Source of the DNA: Megalopta genalis
Taxonomy: Eukaryota; Arthropoda; Insecta; Hymenoptera; Halictidae
Direction: 5' to 3'
Assembly (NCBI RefSeq): GCF_051020955.1
Contig: NW_027476093.1
Location: 1,860,001-1,924,000, forward strand
DNA length: 64,000 bases
Shown: positions 24,601-37,288 of the stretch, piece by piece
How positions within the stretch are numbered: position 1 is the stretch's first letter
Layout: each line of letters starts with the position of its first letter
Notes under the pieces: generated by a model
Seen by the model: only the letters and a program-made list of their open reading frames with translations
What the model was told of the DNA's origin: nothing
Databases searched by the model: none
Made by a program: the position numbers and the translations under genes

Positions 24601-25215
24601 CGAGTCATTTGTGTTTTACGAAAGTGTTAATTTAAAGTTGTTATATATTTTTCTTTGAACCGAGTCATTTATGTTTTACGAAACTGTTAATTTAAAGTAA
24701 TTATATATTTTTCTTTGAACCGAGTCATTTATGTTTTACGAAACTGTTAATTTAAAGTAACAATATATTTTCTTTAAACCGAGTCATTTATATGTTACAA
24801 AACTGTTAATTTAAAGTAATTATATATTTTCTTGAAAACCGAGTCATTTATGTTTGACGAAACTATTAATTTAAAGTAGTTATATATTTTTCTTTGAACC
24901 GAGTCATTTATGTTTGACAAAACTGTTAATTTAAAGTAGTTATATATTTTTCTTTGAACCGAGTCATTTATGTTTGACAAAACGGTTAATTTAAAGTAAC
25001 AATATATTTTCTTTAAACCGAGTCATTTATATGTTACAAAACTGTTAATTTAAACTAATTATATATTTTTTTGAAAACCGAGTCATTTATATGTCACAAA
25101 ACTATTCATTTAAACTAACTACATATTTTCTTGAAAACCGAGTTATTTATATTTTACAAAACTATTCATTTCAACTAACCATATATATATCTTTTTTAAC
25201 CGAGTCATTTATAGT
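24601..25215 (+). repeat. 60-bp minisatellite in intron 1, 11 copies
   Basis: Units begin ACCGAGTCATTTATGTTTTA and contain AACTGTTAATTTAAAGTAA. The array begins 668 bp after the exon 1 donor, and the last two units are the most diverged. Confidence 0.95.
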
Positions 25216-25599
25216 TTACGTATTTATTTATTTATTCGTATATTTATTTCTTTTACACGTTTCCGAGGAGTCTGTTTTTTCTCCTGCTGTTTTTTACGCC
25301 TCTGTTTACTGCACTCTGTAATAAGAACCGTCGACAGACTGAATAAACACTGGATATGTTGAAAATTCTTTTTTTCTCTCTTTCTTTCTTTCTTTCTCTT
25401 TCGCACAACTGCCACCGCTTCCTACTTTTCCCGCTCGGGAATCGCGTGCTCCAGTTTGCTGGCGCACCGCGACGTGCCGTATCGGCTAGGGGTGCAACAC
25501 GTGGTTGTCGCGCGCAACAAACGCGCGGTCCGCTTTTAGCGCGCCTCGCGAATTCTTCGCGCGAATTCACGCGGAACAGCACGCGGAACGTCCGTCCAC

Positions 25600-26000
25600 G
25601 GAGTTCGAGCGCGTTTAGGAAAATCGTAAGTTTCGATGCAGACGAGGAATTCGATGTCAAATTCCGTCCGAAAATCGAAAGTCGGCATTTTCGAAAAGTC
25701 GCGACCAAGTGTCGGAATCTCGTTGTTTCAAGTGATTCGTGCCATGTAGATTACGCGTTTTCATTCTGCTGCGACGGAGACGTCGATTTTGAAACGGAGT
25801 TCGAGCGCGTTTAGGAAAATCGTAAGTTTCGATGCAGCGCGGAATTCGATGGAAATTCCGTCCGAAAATCGAAAGTCGGAATTTTCGAAAAGTCGCGATC
25901 AAGTGCGAAAATCTCGTTGTTTCAAGTGATTCGTGCCGTGTAGATTACGCGCTTTCATTCTGCTGCGACGGAGACGTCGATTTTGAAACGGAGTTCGCGT
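25600..26000 (+). repeat. ~196-bp tandem duplication
   Basis: Two near-identical units start at GAGTTCGAGCGCGTTTAGG (25601 and 25797), and a third start at 25991 quickly diverges. CpG-rich; frames across it are not conserved between units. Confidence 0.9.
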
Positions 26001-26283
26001 CGGAAAGAATAAGTGAAGTGCCGAGAAAATTTCGAAGTATAGTTTTCGACGTGACGGAGTTAACCGACGGTTTGACGTCGACGACGCGGGACGGAGATTT
26101 CTGGCAATAATATATGTGAGGTATGAAGAAATTGTGATTTCTTGTCGTCGATATTGAAATATCCGAGCAAACGTAGACACGCGATAAATGCACGCAAATT
26201 TTCTTTCTTCTTAGAAATTGTTGCAATAAAAGAAGCTTCTAATAGTTGTAGCTACGAAGAAAATTCGACGGCAAGGTTAAATT

Positions 26284-26536
26284 GCAACCCTTTGCACTCG
26301 AGAGGTGACTCCGAAGCACCGCTAAAAATTGTTTCGCCACGTTGCAAACTAATCTTCAAATCGTCAAAATAGTTTATATTTAAGAACCTATATTAAAAGT
26401 GTTGCTTGCATCGCGAGATTAAATTTTATTTGCGTAAAATATACTAATTATAAGTCACAGAGAAAATGTAAATATTGTAGTTCGGAAAAACCGTTTTGCA
26501 TTTGCAGTTGAAACGTCTCCGATTGCAGAGGGTTAA
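26284..26536. mobile_element. Family-C TTAA element
   Basis: Left CAACCCTTTGCACTCGAGAG, right TCTCCGATTGCAGAGGGTTAA. About 250 bp; shares GAAGCACCGCTAAAAATTG with the other copies. Left TTAA decayed. Confidence 0.75.
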
Positions 26537-27142
26537 TACTAAGTTCATAGAAAACTCGTCGGAATGACGGGTCGCTGATTTTTCAATTTACTATTATTAT
26601 TCGTGTCGTTAATTTATACATTTCTTACGGCAAATGTTGCATTTTTAACGCTTGCTAAAAATCGGAATAAATGTCTCATCGTTACTTTTGTAAACTGATA
26701 TAAGACAGCTGTTTTTTTTCCGCTCCGCGAATCTAGCGTTAAGATAAAGAATCGAAGAGAAGGCTGCCTTGCAACTTACGTCGACGACTCGTCGCGATCG
26801 GTTGCGCGATTTCGCGAATATTTCGGCACACTTGAAACGGCGACGGTCGTTGTCCCGTGAATCATCATCGAAAAATTTCGGTCCAGCCGATCTCGCGACG
26901 CGGGTCCGACACCTTTCGCGAGTTTGCGTCATCTCGAACGCGGCTAAAGAACGTCATCACGTCGAGCACGCGAGTCACCAAGATCTGCTTGATCATGCTA
27001 TTTTTCTCGAACGACCAATTAATCGCGATCTTCGACTCGAAATTTTATATACGCGCTTTTACTCTCCCACTATTCTTCGCTTTATCAACGCGACAAATCT
27101 TTACGTCGCTTCGACAGCGTAATTAGTTCGCTCTTGCTGTAT

Positions 27143-27380
27143 TTGCACTCGAAGCCAATTTAACTGTAAATCTAAAATAATATTTCGGACTCAAAGTATC
27201 TCCATTTTATGCGACAAAGTGCATTTTACGCGAATGAAATTTATAGTCTTCTTGCGACTCGTGCAATAGTTATGCTCGCGACAATTTGTTCAATCGGAAC
27301 TTTCTTAATGTAAAAATGATCTTGGAACGCGGTGCAACAATTTCAGCGATGCCACGGTGTCACCGCTCGAGTGCAAAGAC
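27143..27380. mobile_element. Family-C element, reverse orientation, decayed ends
   Basis: Starts TTGCACTCGAAGCCAATTTA and ends CACCGCTCGAGTGCAAAG. Internal TCTAAAATAATATTTCGGAC matches the inverse of the first copy. Neither TTAA survives. Confidence 0.65.
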
Positions 27381-27497
27381 GTGATCCACGTGAGCACTTT
27401 TTTTAAAGAGTAATTTATTTAGTTTGTTCCGTCGTCGATACCTTTCTCGACGCTGTCATCCTTTATTGATAAAATAGTAGTCGTCAGAAAACGACTT

Positions 27498-27756
27498 TTA
27501 ACCCTTTGCAAGTTTAACCACCCTCGAGTGGCGACTCTGAGACACCGCTAATATTTGTTATACCACCTTCTAGGATAATTTTGATATTAACAATGTTTAC
27601 ATTTGGAAAATTGTTAAGAGTGTAACTGTTGCGCGAGTCCCAAGAGTCAATTTTCATGCATAAAATGCATTTTCTCATATAAAATAGGAATACTGTGAGT
27701 TAGAAAAATGATTTTATATTTTCTGTTATGAAATAGCTTCGAGTGCAAAGGGTTAA
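27498..27756. mobile_element. Family-C TTAA element, complete
   Basis: Both TTAA flanks are intact with CCCTTTGCA and TGCAAAGGG ends, and the total is 259 bp. The best reference copy of the family here. Confidence 0.82.
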
Positions 27757-27964
27757 TATGTCAACGATGCTGATCGAAGGAGCTTTCTTCAAGCACCTAA
27801 CTATTTTTTACAAACACTTTCTTTTTCGTATATATGATCAATATCACAAATTTTTGGCAAAATAGTAGAAATAAGAAGTGTTTTAACTCTCGAACGACGC
27901 TGATTGGGCGACATTTCTTTAAGTACGTTAGTATTTTCTACACGCGGTATCTTGTTCGTGCTGA

Positions 27965-28179
27965 CGCGAGGCGGCCCGGCCAACCAGCGCGCGAAGCCCA
28001 GTTCCGCTCATTGGCTCGGTCGCCTCGCGCCAGCCGAGCTCGCCTCTCATTGGTCACTGTTTTTCGTTAATAACTCGTTAACGGTGCCTCGGAGAAAATT
28101 TTTGTAAAGGAAAAAGTTGCTTCGAAAGACCCGAGGAACCCGCCACTTTCGGATTGCGAGACATTTTTGGGACACCCTG
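27965..28179. mobile_element. Family-B MITE, right half
   Basis: Begins in the central core and keeps the complete right arm to GGGACACCCTG. The left arm is absent. Confidence 0.85.
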
Positions 28180-28969
28180 TACAAATACGAAACGCATCTC
28201 ACGAATTCGCGATATTACCGTCAGATTCAATTAGCAGATCGACTCGCGATGTAATAATAAAACTCGCCACCTGCTGCTCCGTTGGATGACGCTCCATCGA
28301 AGGGTGTAAAACGTAAATGATATCGCGGCGGTAGAGGGGGGAGAAGGGGTGGATAAAGCGGGAAGGGCGAAAAGGTGTAAATTGTGGTAACTTATATTCG
28401 GCGCATAATGAAGCGCGGCTTTACGAGGGTGCAGCGAGCGCAAAGGGGGGCGAGAGTATAACATATGTAGCGTGGGCGTCGAGCAGAGAGTATGGCAGAC
28501 GTTGTCCGGCCATGACCCTGCACCGCTGTTCCGAGGCTGCTTTACGGCGAAAGAGACGGCGGATCAACGCCGAGAATCGGAGAAGGAGAGAGGAGGAGAG
28601 CCCGGGATGGAGAGAGGAATCGGCGAGGAAAAGAGAGGAGAGAAGACCGATGGTCAGGCACACACACAACGGAGTAAAACGCGCCATAAAATGCGATGCA
28701 ACGGCTCGCGTTCCCCGAATCTCGGATGTCGATCCTGTCCGGTTCCCGTCCACTAGAGATCGCCGGTATCAACCGCGAAAGTCAGTAAAGACGGTACGAC
28801 TCGTTTCACGTTCGACGAGAACCCTCGTCCGAACGATTCCAAGGCGGAAACTCGTAGACATTTTTATTTAGGCGAGAAGGCCGCGACTCGCCGCATTGTA
28901 ACTCAGGGGCGAATAGGGTTGCTACCGCGTCAAAAATACTCGAAATATTAAAGGTCGTGGATTTGGAAT

Positions 28970-29700
28970 ATATGTTTTCAACTATTACTGTATATTATAA
29001 CTATTACTATGTGTATTTCAGTTAGTTGTACAGTTATAATAGTTATTACTATAACTATTATAAATATTACTATGTATATTTTAGTTAGTTGTATAGTTAT
29101 AATAGTTACTATTATACTAGTTAGTTAATAGTTATTATTATAATTATTATAACTATTACTGTATATATTTTAGTAAGTTATATAGTTATAATAGCTATAG
29201 TGATAACTATTATAGTAATAATATTACTATAATAGTTATATTATTATATAGTAATAGTTATGGTAGTTATAGTAATATATAACTAATATAATAACTATTA
29301 TACTAGTATTATTACTATAACTACTATAACTATTACTATATAATAATATAACTATTATAGTAATATTATTACTATTATCGTTATTATATTAGTTATATAT
29401 TACTATAACTATTATAACTAACTAAAATATATATACATAGTAATAGTTATAATAGTTACTACTATAACTAGTATAACTATTACTATATACATATATTTTA
29501 GTTGGTTATATAATTATAATAGTTATTACTATAACTATTATAATTACTACTATATATATATATATATATATATATATTTTAGTTAGTTATATAGTTATAA
29601 TAGTTATTATATCATAGTTAATAGTTATTATATTGTAATAGTTATTATTATAACTATTATAACTATCACTATATATATTTTCAACTATATTATTTTCATC
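28970..29700. repeat. Long degenerate AT satellite (ATAGTTATTACTATAAC type)
   Basis: About 730 bp built from ATAACTATTATAACTATTAC and its reverse complement, so the array is full of inverted copies and could fold on itself. Confidence 0.9.
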
Positions 29701-29867
29701 TGTATTACTTTTACGTCGAGCCACGGGTATTTAACCCTTTTGGGGTTAAGCAAAGGTATCGAATCGGCGATCGAAAAATGTCGAGTCGCAATAACCGCGA
29801 AGAAGATGCTATGTCAACGGGTTAATTCGTCTCGATTATTTTTACGGCAAATCGTAGCCAGTAATTA

Positions 29868-30072
29868 ATATCTCCCTAATTGATGCACAGATTGTCCACG
29901 AAAATGGACAATTTGGGAAGAGAAGATACGATTATTCGAGCCTTGCTTAACCTCGACACAACTTTGACATAACCTTGACTATATAAAAACGAACCGCAAC
30001 ACACGAATAATCGTATCTCCTCTTCCAAAAATTGTCTATTTTTCTGGACAATCTGAGTGTCAATCAGAGATT
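29868..30072. mobile_element. Family-A MITE, diverged
   Basis: Both arms are recognisable (GATGCACAGATTGTCCACG on the left, its inverse on the right). The outermost bases are degraded and the centre carries a variant CTTGACTATATAAAAACG. Confidence 0.8.
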
Positions 30073-30290
30073 AATAAAATGTTCGGCGTTGCAGCCGAAT
30101 CGGCGAAAACGCGGCTCGCCGCGAGCATTCCCGCGCCATTCTCAATTGAAAGCAAACGGTCTTAGATATCGTTGCGAATCCATTTCATCGCAGTTTTACG
30201 ACGGAAGCCAGCTAAACCAGCCTCTCTGATCTCGCCGCGGCACGGCGTGCCGCGTGGAAGTGTCCCGAACGAAACCACAAATTGCATCCG

Positions 30291-30495
30291 GTCGTCGTCG
30301 TCGTCGTCGTCGTCGTCGCGCACCGTCGTGATACCGTCGTTTCTCGGTGACGCAACCTTCTCGCCGAGCACTCGGCTCTTTATCCGGCTCTATCTGAGAG
30401 CGATCTGTACGTCGAAAGTCCTGTCAAAATGACGAGATGTCCCGTTCGAAGGCAGCGAGGGGATCGTCGTCGACGACGACGACGACGACGACGCA
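30291..30495. repeat. Paired GTC and GAC trinucleotide tracts
   Basis: GTCGTCGTC run at 30291-30318 and GACGACGAC run at about 30461-30495. The tracts are reverse complements about 145 bp apart. The Arg-rich frame across the second is a by-product. Confidence 0.9.
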
Positions 30496-31027
30496 ATAAA
30501 ACGTTTCGAGTTCCAACGGTCGTAAATCAAACGAGCAGGACGGACGGGGAGATTCGGGTGGATCCTCATTACGTGGTTAAATTATGCTCCGAGATCCGCG
30601 GTTCATTATTTCCCGAACGGAAATAGTTGGCGCGCGTGGCTGAGGGTCAATAACCATAGTCGCGGTTGCAGCGAGCGGGCGAGCCGCGCCTCGCCTCGCC
30701 GCGCGCGGTTTCGAGAGAAGATGCAGAATCTGGCAGGCGGTGTTGCATCGAATCGGGGGTGGTTATTTATAGAAACAGCTGTGGCCAGCCCACGTTTCGA
30801 GACCTCTCCCGTGACATTTGCAGAAAACCTCCCCCTCGTCATCGCGCTCGCGTAAACCCGGCCACGGTAATAACAGTTACGCTATCCGATAACACGCGCG
30901 GCTTCCTTTTTTTTCTCTCTCTCTCTCTATCTATCTATCGCTTTGTGCCCGCGCTGGGAGCAGGTCGTTCGACGACGAAGAGATTTTAATTTCTCGGAGC
31001 TTCTTCTTTTCGCTGCGCGATGTGCGA

Positions 31028-31893
31028 TAATGTCTCCCTAATTGACGTCCAGATTGTTTCCCTAACTGACGCTTGGATCGCGCACGAAAATGGACAATTT
31101 AGGGAGAAGAGAGACGATTATTCGAGCTTCGCGACTCGTTTTTATAGTTACCGATTTTTAATAATTATAAGAACGAGCTGCAAAGCTCGAATAATCGTAT
31201 CTCCTTTCCCACTCCAATATTTCGTTATGGTCGAGGCATTGAAGTAATGCCAAGTTAAGAGTTAGATCAACAGTTGACTGAAACGAGTACAGTGAATCTC
31301 TCTCTAATCGACGCTCAGATTGTAGTAGGCCTTCCTTCGCGATTATCATCTTCTACCCTCTCTCTATGCCTTCCAAAAAACGTTTGTGCCACGGAAAAAC
31401 ATTTGCTCTACTCGAACAATCGGTGCCGTACACTTGCTGCATCAACCGGAATGTTTCCGATGCATTTTCACCGAGTTTTCCGTGAAATTTAATAACCGCT
31501 CTTTGTTCCATGTTAGGGAGAATTGTTATAACTTTGCTATTTATCGACCGATCGGACCCAAAATTGATACTGCCGGAAAGAGGAATATCGCAGCTTCCAA
31601 ACGCCGGTCTAAAAACATGGATAGCGCTATTAGTTACCGAGATATGGTCCGAGTCTCGAAACTTATTCGACGCACTGTGCAATGTCTCCCTAATTGACGC
31701 TCAGATTGTACGCGAAAATGGACAATTTGGGAAGAAGAGACACGATTATTCGAGCCTCTTGGCTCGTTTTTATAGATGTTGACGACTCGTAAATATAAAA
31801 ACAAAGCTGCAAGAATCGAATAATCATATCTCCTCTCCCCAAATGGTCCCCAAATTCTGCACAATCTCAATGTCAATTAGAGAGACATTACTG
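31028..31893 (-). mobile_element. Family-A composite MITE carrying a mariner 5' fragment (copy 1)
   Basis: Reading left to right: a partial A palindrome (31028-31212), a spacer (31213-31297), an A-type end, a minus-strand mariner segment (about 31333-31678), then a full A palindrome ending CATTACTG at 31893. Nearly the same arrangement recurs at 62185-63054 and, inverted, at 46001-46839, so the composite was copied as a unit. Confidence 0.75.
31335..31511 (-). pseudogene. Mariner transposase N-terminal fragment (in composite 1)
   Basis: From the ATG at 31511 the minus strand reads MEQRAVIKF, then SETFRLMQQVYG and FPWHKRFLEG, the N-terminal HTH region typical of mariner transposases. The frame breaks just after EG and the segment runs into an A-type end, so all catalytic residues are absent. 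Four copies of this same fragment occur in the window, each inside a family-A composite. Confidence 0.8.
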
Positions 31894-32172
31894 TACGCCG
31901 CAATTTTTCCTCGCGGCTACGGGTCGATTAGCGCGTTCGACGCGGTCCCGATCGGTACTCTCATCGAATCTGTTTAGTTTCTCGGTAAGAGAAAGATCGC
32001 GTGTCGTTCGCGAAACGATAATCCCTCGTCGCTGAACTTAGGCCACTTTAGGTTACTCTGTCGCGCGCTATCCGACTTCGCGACGCGCCGGATTTCCGAG
32101 TGAAACTCGTGTCGCGGTTTCTTTCTAATTCTTGGTACATTCGTTTTGGCTTATCTGCATGGTATAAATATA

Positions 32173-32539
32173 CAGTGTGTCCCAGAATTATTGTATTTAG
32201 GGGAACTGAGATGTTCATGAGATCATTTGAAACAACTTTTTCCTTTGCGAAAATGTTGTACGAGGCTTCGTTCACGAGTTATTAACGAAAAACGCTGACC
32301 AATGAGAGGCGGGATCAGCTGGCGCGTGGCCAGCCGAGCCAATGAACGGAACTGGACTCCGTGCGCTCGTTGGCTCGCTCCGCCTTGCGCTAGTCGGGCT
32401 CGCTTCTCATTGGTCAGTGTTTTTCGTTAATAACTCGTTAACGATGCCTCGGAGAACATTTTCGTAAAAGAGAAAGTTGCTTCAAATGATCTCAGGAACC
32501 CGTCAGTTCCCAGAAATACCATAATTTTGGGAAATCCTG
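32173..32539. mobile_element. Family-B fold-back MITE, second subtype
   Basis: CAGTGTGTCCCAGAATTATT to the inverse CCTG, TA flanks, full-length arms. Confidence 0.9.
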
Positions 32540-33613
32540 TATATAGAATATATATAAAATAAGGGTTAAATAAGGCTTGAATATAATGCAACGGGATTCT
32601 AATCTCCTCCCGATGTCTTCGCTGTTCTCCGTTTTACTCGCCTATTATCCTCGTTAAAGCATAAAATCCGCAGCATAATACATATTTATAAATTCACGAT
32701 GTCAAAAATTAATTTATAGCACAATTAATTTACAGCAATAATGCGTGGAAAACTATTTCTCGGTGTAAACGTATCTCGCACGCGGCATAAAATCGCCGCA
32801 GCTCCATAGCCGAAAGTCTCTTCCGACTGTTTGAAATTCCGTTTGAAATTCCTGAAATTCCGCTCGTTAATGATCGACGGGATCTTTCGATTCCGAATTC
32901 CGAGCTGCTCCTCCTGCCGGAATACAGGAAGGCGATCGATCCGGGTCGATTCGGAACTAGAGGCAACGCGGCGCGCCGTCCATAGAACTGATGAAATATT
33001 GAAAGAAATTCGTCATTGCTGATTGTCCAGTTCCCGATGGCCGAGCCGGACGGACCCGCTCTGTCTGCGGACGAGTGACAATAGAAGGATTCTTGAAATA
33101 TTCATCGGAAATTGTGTTTCCGTCTTCGCCCGGCGTTCCTGGTCGCCGCTCTATACGTTCGGCCGCCGTTAGTCACTGTCGTTTTCATGATACAAAGATG
33201 TAGAACGATCAAACTGTCCCAGCAGAGATAGCGTATCATCGTCAGCTTCTTCTCCGTTTTTCACGGAATTTTTATGTCGCGAAACTTCGCGATTCGCGCG
33301 ACAGTAACAATAATAATTGATAATATGGCAATCGAGAACGACGCATCCATGATTTCTCGCGCGAGCAGCGCGATCCTACGACCACCATAACAGCCATGGC
33401 GGGAGTTGTTCGCGACGAGCTCTCGTTGTCGACGGGTTCCGGCCAATTAGCGTTTTCCCGGCGAGACGATTTTTATTCTTTTAAATTAGAACCGCGACGG
33501 CGCGACGCGGTTATCCGGAACTGGTCGTCAAAGACGAATTCGGGTCGCAAGATCGTGAAATTAGGCAGTTTATTGAAGAATTGTTGAATATTTAGCAATA
33601 TTTTCTGATGATG

Positions 33614-34187
33614 TTCTGATAATTATGTAATATAAGAATTGTTCAATTAAATGCAGCGATTTGCGTTTCGATGTCAATGTTGCTCGCGCAATCTCTTCTC
33701 GTAGCTCTGAATAATAGCTCTCAAAATTTAGCACAAACTCTGCTTATTTTATTGTTTATCTATTTATTCATATATTCTTCGACGGCAGGAAAGCATTAGT
33801 ATACATTTACGTATTCTAAGTCGCTTCTTCGTTATACCTTGCAGGCTTTTCGACGAACATATTCTGTATATTTTATGATCTTTGCTTTTGAAGATTATGA
33901 AACTAGGCGAGTTGATATTCTGATAATTATGTATAAGAATTGTTCAATTAAATGCAGCGATTTGCATTTCGATGTCAATGTTGCTCGCGCAATCTCTTCT
34001 CGAAGCTCCGAATAATAATAGCTCCGAATAATAGCTCTCAAAATTTAGCGCAAACTCTGCTTATTTTATTGTGTATCTATTTATTCATATATTCTTCGAC
34101 GGCAGGAAAGCATTAATATACATTTAAGTATCTATTTCTAAGTCGCTTCTTCATTTGCAGGCTTTTCAACGAACATATTCTGCATAT
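33614..34187 (+). repeat. ~300-bp tandem duplication
   Basis: The block from CTGATAATTATG through AACGAACATATTCTG occurs at about 33614-33873 and 33919-34183, with a small extra AATAATAGCTCCG in the second. Confidence 0.9.
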
Positions 34188-34888
34188 AATATAAATATAA
34201 CTGCATTTTCGATTCGCTAAAAGCATTAATTTGTTAATACAATTATCGCTCTTTTTGTCTGTCTTGTTTCTGTTCCACGAGAAACTTCTTCGGCGCTGAA
34301 ACGAAGGAAGCCCCGTCGTTAATAAAAACACAGATAAAACTTGTCATCCGTCAGTCTGCGCGCCGTAGGATTAATTTCGCACCCTTTTAATTAGCTGAGA
34401 GAAACGCGCATTTGCATAAGGTCATTAATATCCATCAGAACGAGCGCGTTCGTCCTGTTTCACGCGTTTTTACGGTCCCATGCTCTCGCGTCTCCAGTGG
34501 CCGGGCTCCCGGACACGCGACTACGCAACGAAATTCGGCGAGATCTTATCCGCGTCGTCACCCTTTCCTTCCACGGGGTGGTCCCATCGCGGCTGTTTTA
34601 TCGAACCTCGCCGTCGCGATTTTATCGAGCGTGACACGTTCGACTGTTCCGTTTATTCTATTCCCGGTGCACGCGGATAACGCGAAACTACCTGTTATGA
34701 AACGCCGCTGAATCGTGACCCCTTGCTTGAAACAATAACACAAATAATACAAGAGAGTAAAAATATGGATAGAGTTTACGAGAGCGTGTGTAAAAATTCG
34801 AACCGTATTTTCGAACATTGTTCTTTATAAATTCGTTCGCGCCGGACACCGTCGTGTAACAATTAATTGCTGTAAAACTAATTGAATG

Positions 34889-35245
34889 CTCGAATGCGAG
34901 TGCAATTTCGAAGCGAGAACGTACTGTTTCATATTGTGTACTTCAATTCGTTCATTGTCCCGTTTTATGGAACAGTAATTGTAGCAGTTCGAAAGAGTTT
35001 GAAACGCCTGTTCCAAAATGGGAACGTTGAATACAGAATGTTTCGTAATAGGTACATGCTCTCGTTCGAATGCGAGCACAATTTCGAAGCGAGAACGTAC
35101 TGTTCCATATTGTGTACTTCAATTCGTTCATTGTCCCGTTTTATGGAACAGTAATTGTAGTAGTTCGAAGGCGTTTGAAAAGCCTGTTCCAAAATGGGAG
35201 CGTTGAATACGGCATGTTCCTTAATAGGTTCATGCTCTCGTGCTT
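34889..35245 (+). repeat. 176-bp tandem duplication
   Basis: CGAATGCGAG through GTAATAGGTACATGCTCTCG repeats once, 176 bp apart, at high identity. Confidence 0.9.
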
Positions 35246-35335
35246 CATTATTTTACTCGTATTATGCTTTATGGATATTAAATAATTATTTTTGGAAGTT
35301 CGTTACGCTATTTAAATACATCGATCTAGCAAACT

Positions 35336-35715
35336 AGGGGTGTACTAAAATTATGGTATTTTCAGGAAGCGAGAGGTTTCTGAGATTATTTGAAGCAACT
35401 TTTTCCTCAGCGAAAATGCTATTCGTCGCTTCGTTCACGAGTTATTAACGAAAGACGCTTGACCAATGAGAGGCGAGCTCGGCTGGCACAAGACTGCCTA
35501 GCGCGGCGGCCGAGCCAACGAGCGCATAGTGCCCGGTTCCGTTGATTGGCTCGGCCCTCTCGCGCCGTCTCGAGTTCGCCTCTCATTGGCCATCGTTTTT
35601 CGTCAATATCTCGTAAACGAAACCTCGTAGAACATTTTCGCTGAGGAAAAAGTTGCTTCAAATGACCTCAGGAACCCCTAATTTCCCGGAGAAATCATAA
35701 TTTCGGGACACTTTG
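35336..35715. mobile_element. Family-B fold-back MITE, second subtype
   Basis: Full-length with slightly decayed ends (AGGGGTGTACTAAAATTATG left, TTCGGGACACTTTG right). Confidence 0.88.
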
Positions 35716-35796
35716 CATATATATTACTATTTGATAGATTAATGTTTCTGAATAACGCAATGAACTTTGGAAAATTTACTCAATATCTATAAAACA

Positions 35797-35846
35797 CCCC
35801 TCATTTCCCCCTCATTTCTCAAGTACCATAACTTCGGGACACCCTG
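35797..35846. mobile_element. Family-B MITE, right-end fragment
   Basis: TTCTCAAGTACCATAACTTC and GGGACACCCTG only, 80 bp beyond the previous copy. Confidence 0.7.
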
Positions 35847-36469
35847 TACATTCTCATAATACTTTTAAACTGTAATAGCACCGATAGCAGTCTTAATACC
35901 CTCCGAAAAGCGTTCCATAATGAACGTACTTCAATCTTACCTCGGAACGCTCCGTGCGTTCCTCGATCGTTCGATTTTCCGCGACTCGATCGTCGATCTC
36001 TGGCCCCGCGTCGACTCGATCGAACGATAATGAGAATGCTGTTTACGACGCTGTTTCGTCGACACAATATGCGGCCGTGGCCGACGCAAACATTAGAGAG
36101 ACTCCGCGAAAACCAGTTCTCCGATTCCGCGAGTTCTGGACGGCCGATCGCACGGAACGCGTTCGATAACGTCTCGCGGACGCGGCAGAAGGACCGGATA
36201 GAAAGATAGCGGCCCGACAAATCAGTCGGTTCGCCCGATTGTAAAAACTGGTCGCGGTAAAAACGGCGTGGCGCATCGGGCGCATCTTTTTATCGGTCAT
36301 GTTCTCGTTTTGGTGTCGGCCGCGGATACGCGGTTTTCCAGTGATACGCGCCGGCGTGTCTCTCTATCGTCGGATTCGAATCGAGCTCGAGAGCCTCGGT
36401 CAGCTTCGAGGAATCGATTTCCGGCCGACGTTCTCCACGATTATTAAACCGTGATCCCGCGGCGAGAGA

Positions 36470-36472
<3 letters not shown>

Positions 36473-36502
<30 letters not shown>
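36473..36502. repeat. GA microsatellite
   Basis: About 15 GA units in intron 1. Confidence 0.95.
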
Positions 36503-36503
<1 letters not shown>

Positions 36504-37148
36504 CACGCAACGTGCTCGTAATTATAATCGTCGAATAACGGTGGCGAGACGTGACCGACTTGCGCGGAGCTGCGCCGTGCCTTGTAAAACGTGTAACGAG
36601 CGGCCCGCCGGCTAACGATGTAATCAACGATGTAGTGTAGTTTCTGCGCGATTATGCCGGCAACGGAAGCCGTGCATCGGCCTGTCGCTCGATGTAAATA
36701 GAGCCGTCGGATGAGCCTGCCCTCGACAGGATCGCGCTGCCGCGGATCGATGGTTCGACGCTGGGTTCCCTCGATATTCGACGCATAGGCGTTGCTGCTC
36801 GTTGACTTTTTCGTTTTGCCGACATATCTGTCGGCAATTTACACGTAGTTTTTGCTTATTAAATAATGGCGAATTCATTTTGCACGGAATGGTAACGAAG
36901 CCGACGCTTATTCGGTTGCTTTCACGGTCTTCGACGCTGCATTTTTTACAGCAATATTTCTGGGAATCGCGAATTAAAGTCACGAGTCCTTGACGCTAGA
37001 TTCACGGAACACGCCATTTTGATCTACGAGTCTATTGATTTTTTAACTACTTTTTTAATCTACGATCATTCGTATCGGTTATGCTTCTGCTTCAAAGATC
37101 GAGCAATCTCGTGATCATATTTAAGTTAAAAATCGAGAAAGCAATGTA

Positions 37149-37288
37149 CAGTAATGTCTCCCTAACAGACGCTTAGATTGCGCAGAAAAGTGGACTCGCT
37201 TTTATAGTTACCGATTTTCAACAATCTCCTCTTCCCTAACTGTTCATTTTTGCGCAGAAACTCGGCGTCGAGTAAGAAGACATTACTG
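37149..37288. mobile_element. Family-A MITE, short internally deleted form
   Basis: 140 bp with both ends intact and TA flanks. Most of both arms between the outer 40 bases and the centre is gone. Confidence 0.85.

Larger units (their letters stand above)
28180..31027. other. Intronic sequence, no gene seen apart from repeats
   Basis: 28.2-28.9 kb is purine-rich and CpG-rich. Between 30.1 and 31.0 kb there are only trinucleotide tracts, a CT tract and domain-free frames. Confidence 0.45.
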
